Source: Dolomedes plantarius (lineage: Eukaryota > Arthropoda > Arachnida > Araneae > Dolomedidae). From it: DNA of 64,000 bases. Below, piece after piece: positions 60,943-64,000 of the stretch. Location of the stretch: contig OU015500.1 of assembly GCA_907164885.2 (NCBI GenBank), positions 47,966,146 through 48,030,145 of the forward strand. Direction: 5' to 3'. Numbering within the stretch: the first letter of the stretch is position 1; each line of letters begins with the position of its first letter. The notes beneath the pieces were generated by a model. That model was not told where the DNA came from. It ran no database searches and was given only the letters and a program-made list of their open reading frames with translations. A program made the position numbers and the translations under genes.

Positions 60943-63633
60943 ATGTCTTCAGTTTCACTAAACGATATTGTGCCAATCGCACAAGCACTCAGCTGTGCAC
61001 CAACTAAAAGTATTAAATTATTGTTTTCGATTTGTTTTGATGATACATTTGATCGTTCATCCCGATCTAAATTACGCAGTTTTCAGAATTTCCCTGCAAC
61101 TTTCGATTTGAATACCCGAAAGAAATCCATCCTTAAAACATATTCATTAAATGATTTTATCTGTGTTGCTAATATTTTGCATATTGATTCCGACGGTTCT
61201 AAAGACAAACTATGTGATTCCATTTTTGACGCACTTTCGAATTTAAGTTCCTTTCAACCGATCTCTGACTTCGGCGATGAGAATGACGAATTGGCGCCAA
61301 GTTCTTTCGCGCAGACACAACAATCACAGACGGCTGCTCCTCTTGCCACAGTCGAAAACGCTTATACGAATTACTTTTCGCCGAAACCACAATCCGAAAT
61401 TGACACTTCCGTTCCTTATTCTAATTTATGGCTTGTTTTGAGAGATGTTTCGTGTTCTATGCGAAAATTTACTGGTAACAATGTGTATACTATTCAAAGC
61501 TTTTTGCGCGACGTAGAGGATAATTTATCTCTTTTACCAGAATTAACAGATCAGCATAAAGTGATTTTTGTCAAAACTAATCTTTCTGGATCCGCTAAAT
61601 TATTTATTCAGAGCCAACGTAACCTAAACACTTTGAGTTCTTTAAAAGAAGCTTTGATTGAAGAGTTTGGCTCGAAAATTACGAGCGCTGACTTACATCG
61701 ACAGTTGCGAAATCGAAAGTTAAAACCAAATGAATCTCTTACAGAATATTTAATTGCTCTTCGCGAGTTAGCTTCGCAAGCCCTTGACTTTGCCGTGGAC
61801 GACGTTAGTATAATTGAGTATTGCATAAATAATATTCCAGACGCTCCGTGTAATAAATTAATTTTGTATGGTTGTACTAACTTTACGGAATTCAAACAGA
61901 AACTCAAAATTTATGAAAAGATTTTTGACAGAAATAGATGTAAATCCTCAACTGGCCATTTCGGTTGTAACTACATACCTCGTAAACGTGATGACGTGTA
62001 TCATAAAATTTCAAACCCAAGACGTGAGATGAAACCAGAAGCATTTCGTCCTCATGATCAAAGTAAACAAATGTGCTATAATTGTTTAAATTTTAACCAT
62101 TTATCAAAATTTTGTCCCGACAAACATCGCGGTCCAAAATGTATTTCTTGTGGAAATTTTGGCCACATCGGCGCAAATTGTTCAAAATCAAATGATTTAC
62201 ACACACAGAGAGAAACCAATGTTAATACGCTGAATTCAACTGCTTCAAATTTAATGTACAAGGATGTTACACTTAACCATGTCTCTTTCAACGCGTTAAT
62301 CGACACAGGTTTGATGGCTACGATTATGTTAAAGCGAGCATATACTAAAATTGGATCCCCTGTTCTTAATAACTCTAGTACATTGCTTACGGCTTTTGGC
62401 AATGGAAAAATTAAGCCACTTGGTTCTTTCAAATCCCAAATTGTTATTGATGGTCAATTGTTTACCGCTGATATTTGTGTTGTTGACGATAATACTATGC
62501 CAGTAGATTTGATAATTGGTATGAATGTACTTGCACAGGCTGAATTCACTATCACTAAAGACGGACTTTCGATTCATAAACCTTTAGATTTTGACGCTAT
62601 AGACGAAGACGTTACTCTTATTAGTAATATATTGGTAATAGATGATTCTAGCCTTGACATAGGCCCTAGTGCTACTAAACAACAGAGAAATACCATTCAA
62701 CAACTCGTGACCAATTATAAACCCCATAAAATCAAAACTACTAATATTGAAATGCATATACAAGTTGATACTTCGACTCCCATCTGCTACAGACCACGAC
62801 GTTTACCATTTACTGAGAGAGATATTGTAGATAAACAAGTTAATACTTGGATTCAGGACGGCATAATAGAACCCTGTTCATCAGACTACTCGAGTCAGGT
62901 TGTTCTTGTTAAAAAGAAAGACGGAACCCCACGACTTTGCATTGACTATAGACAATTAAATAAACTTATAGTTAAAGATCGATACCCTTTACCTCTCATT
63001 GATGACTTACTCGATAAACTTCAGAATGCTCGTGTTTTCAGTACTCCAGACCTTAAAAATGGATTTTTCCATGTTAATGTTCATAAAGACAGTCGACGTT
63101 ATACTTCCTTCGTGACACATTCAGGTCAATTTCAGTTTCTTAAAGTTCCCTTTGGTCTTTGTACATCACCTTCCGTATTTCAGCGATTTGTTAATACAGT
63201 CTTTAAAGATCTCATTTTATCAGGTCAGATATTGTTGTATATGGATGACTTAATCATTCCTGCTAAAGATGAAGAGGAAAATATTGAAAAAATAAAATCA
63301 GTCTTTTCTGTCGCTTCTGACTACGGTCTTGAGATAAACTTTCGAAAATGTAAATTCCTTCATACACAAATTGAGTTCCTTGGCCATATTATTCAAAACG
63401 GACAGTTATTTCCCTCCCCTCTTAAAACAGCCGCCGTTCTAAATTATCCGGAACCAAAAAATCAAAAAGACGTCCAATGTTTCCTCGGTTTGGCTGGTTA
63501 TTTCCGTAAATTTATCCAAAACTTTTCAGTTATCGCTAATCCTCTATCTAACCTTCTAAAAAAAATCTACTATTCTCCATTTTGGTGTAAACGAGAAAAA
63601 TGCTTTTTATCAATTGAAGCAATGTTTGGCTAA
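60943..63633 (+). CDS. Gypsy gag-pol polyprotein (Gag, protease, reverse transcriptase)
   Basis: An 896-residue open frame from the ATG at 60943, with gag and pol fused and no frameshift between them. Residues ~170-330 are a Gag capsid-like region (RKFTGNNVYTIQSFLRDVE). Two CX2CX4HX4C zinc knuckles lie at C378-C391 and C400-C413 and would bind the RNA genome. The aspartic protease has D454-T-G (ALIDTG, with Leu where Ser or Ala usually follows) and the downstream LIIGMNVL flap partner. Reverse transcriptase spans ~600-775 with D703 in STPDLKNGFF and the YMDD box at 766-769. The connection domain follows (CFLGLAGYFRKF). After residue ~865 the sequence departs from family expectation and ends early because of a frameshift at about 63604. 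The open gag-PR-RT suggests fairly recent insertion, but this copy cannot make RNase H or integrase in frame. Confidence 0.92.
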   Translation: MSSVSLNDIVPIAQALSCAPTKSIKLLFSICFDDTFDRSSRSKLRSFQNFPATFDLNTRKKSILKTYSLNDFICVANILHIDSDGSKDKLCDSIFDALSNLSSFQPISDFGDENDELAPSSFAQTQQSQTAAPLATVENAYTNYFSPKPQSEIDTSVPYSNLWLVLRDVSCSMRKFTGNNVYTIQSFLRDVEDNLSLLPELTDQHKVIFVKTNLSGSAKLFIQSQRNLNTLSSLKEALIEEFGSKITSADLHRQLRNRKLKPNESLTEYLIALRELASQALDFAVDDVSIIEYCINNIPDAPCNKLILYGCTNFTEFKQKLKIYEKIFDRNRCKSSTGHFGCNYIPRKRDDVYHKISNPRREMKPEAFRPHDQSKQMCYNCLNFNHLSKFCPDKHRGPKCISCGNFGHIGANCSKSNDLHTQRETNVNTLNSTASNLMYKDVTLNHVSFNALIDTGLMATIMLKRAYTKIGSPVLNNSSTLLTAFGNGKIKPLGSFKSQIVIDGQLFTADICVVDDNTMPVDLIIGMNVLAQAEFTITKDGLSIHKPLDFDAIDEDVTLISNILVIDDSSLDIGPSATKQQRNTIQQLVTNYKPHKIKTTNIEMHIQVDTSTPICYRPRRLPFTERDIVDKQVNTWIQDGIIEPCSSDYSSQVVLVKKKDGTPRLCIDYRQLNKLIVKDRYPLPLIDDLLDKLQNARVFSTPDLKNGFFHVNVHKDSRRYTSFVTHSGQFQFLKVPFGLCTSPSVFQRFVNTVFKDLILSGQILLYMDDLIIPAKDEEENIEKIKSVFSVASDYGLEINFRKCKFLHTQIEFLGHIIQNGQLFPSPLKTAAVLNYPEPKNQKDVQCFLGLAGYFRKFIQNFSVIANPLSNLLKKIYYSPFWCKREKCFLSIEAMFG

Positions 63634-64000
63634 TAAACCCGTTCTTAATATTTATAATCAGAAAAGCGAAACTGAATTACATACTGACGCTTCTATCCAT
63701 GGTTTTGGATGCATTCTTCTTCAGAAATCCACTGATGATAACTGTTTTCACCCTGTATATTTTGCAAGCAAATCCACATAAGACGCTGAGAAAAATTACT
63801 CAAGTTATGAACTCGAGATGTTAGCCGTAATTCATGGATTGCAAAAATTTAGAGTGTATCTACTTGGTCAAAAATTTACCATAGTTACAGACTGTAACGC
63901 CTTCAAACTGAGATGAGCAAGCGCGATCTCAGTGCTAAAATTGCTCGATGGGCACTATTATTAGAAGATTACAATTATACAATTCAACATCGAACTGGAG
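63604..64000 (+). pseudogene. Gypsy RNase H region, frameshifted and with a stop
   Basis: After a one-base shift in the T run at 63604-63608, a new frame encodes the tether and RNase H: QLKQCLANKPVLNIY, ELHTDASIHGFGCILLQ (first catalytic Asp), HPVYFASKST, then TAA at 63779-63781. It resumes with YSSYELEMLAVIHGLQKFRV (catalytic Glu) and FTIVTDCNAF (Asp). A second small deletion at about 63909-63913 shifts the frame again before the window ends. Two frameshifts and one stop make this copy defective. No repaired reading is given. Confidence 0.88.

Larger units (their letters stand above)
60380..64000 (+). mobile_element. Gypsy-type LTR retrotransposon, 5' part
   Basis: Components in order: 5' LTR, primer-binding-site candidate, ~280-base leader, single fused gag-pol frame through reverse transcriptase, decayed RNase H. 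Integrase, the 3' LTR and the TSD lie beyond the window. Protease-RT-RNase H order with two zinc knuckles identifies Ty3/Gypsy (Metaviridae). Confidence 0.9.

Noticed and set aside
61199..62577. Minus-strand frames opposite the Gypsy gag-pol
   Set aside because: Antisense shadows; only the plus frame has zinc-knuckle, DTG and YMDD motifs.

Overview
This is an AT-rich eukaryotic (arthropod) window, most plausibly from a chelicerate such as a spider. That placement is an inference from the repeat repertoire: many hAT, mariner/Tc1, Tigger and Helitron elements, Merlin and DUF4817-type transposase relics, tRNA-derived SINEs, Gypsy LTR elements and very long (TA)n tracts. It is not from any recognised host gene. 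No host protein-coding gene, rRNA or free-standing tRNA can be supported. The window reads as intergenic or intronic DNA built from nested transposable elements of different ages, and many can be bounded to the base by target-site duplications (TSDs).

Layout, left half. A Tigger-like MITE (1182-1654) and a TTAA MITE (3153-3385) precede an apparently complete Tigger/pogo transposon (3784-6194). Its 506-codon transposase is uninterrupted, and it sits inside a ~35-bp minisatellite. A hAT MITE (8526-9605) carries a nested SINE. A mariner relic (10525-10975) is adjacent to a second SINE type (11009-11322), of which another copy lies at 57858-58177. An element rich in a GGGCCAACATGCCCC-type motif spans ~12705-13659. 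Helitron A (15419-16614) contains a 5'-truncated LINE tail with 15-bp TSDs. A second hAT derivative (19341-20095) and an internally deleted mariner (20946-21892) follow. Around 25050-26560 a microsatellite holds Helitron B and a long-TIR element side by side.

Middle. A different Helitron with a short basic ORF (28409-29224) is followed by a DUF4817-type deletion derivative (29539-30185), a ~37-bp minisatellite (31800-32550) and Helitron C (33393-34198). A hAT element (34693-36649) is split by an R1/Jockey-like LINE, and Helitron D (36813-37882) follows. A second long-TIR element (40357-42078) has itself been broken by an LTR-like insertion and a probable solo LTR. A purine-skewed, CpG-richer tract (43860-45120) ends at a good splice-donor sequence.

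Right half. There are two Tc1-type elements with nearly complete transposase pseudogenes, one with D36E spacing (46248-47466) and one with D34E (54568-55976). Between them lie a ~200-bp tandem repeat, a perfect 50-bp palindrome, a TTAA MITE abutting a Merlin relic, a mariner-like element with ~90-bp TIRs and a vestigial OTU-protease motif. The window ends in a Gypsy retrotransposon (LTR 60380-60645) whose gag-pol frame is open through reverse transcriptase but broken in RNase H. The only genes that look potentially functional are the Tigger transposase and, up to its break, the Gypsy gag-pol. No previously undescribed functional system is demonstrated; the best candidates are given as findings.
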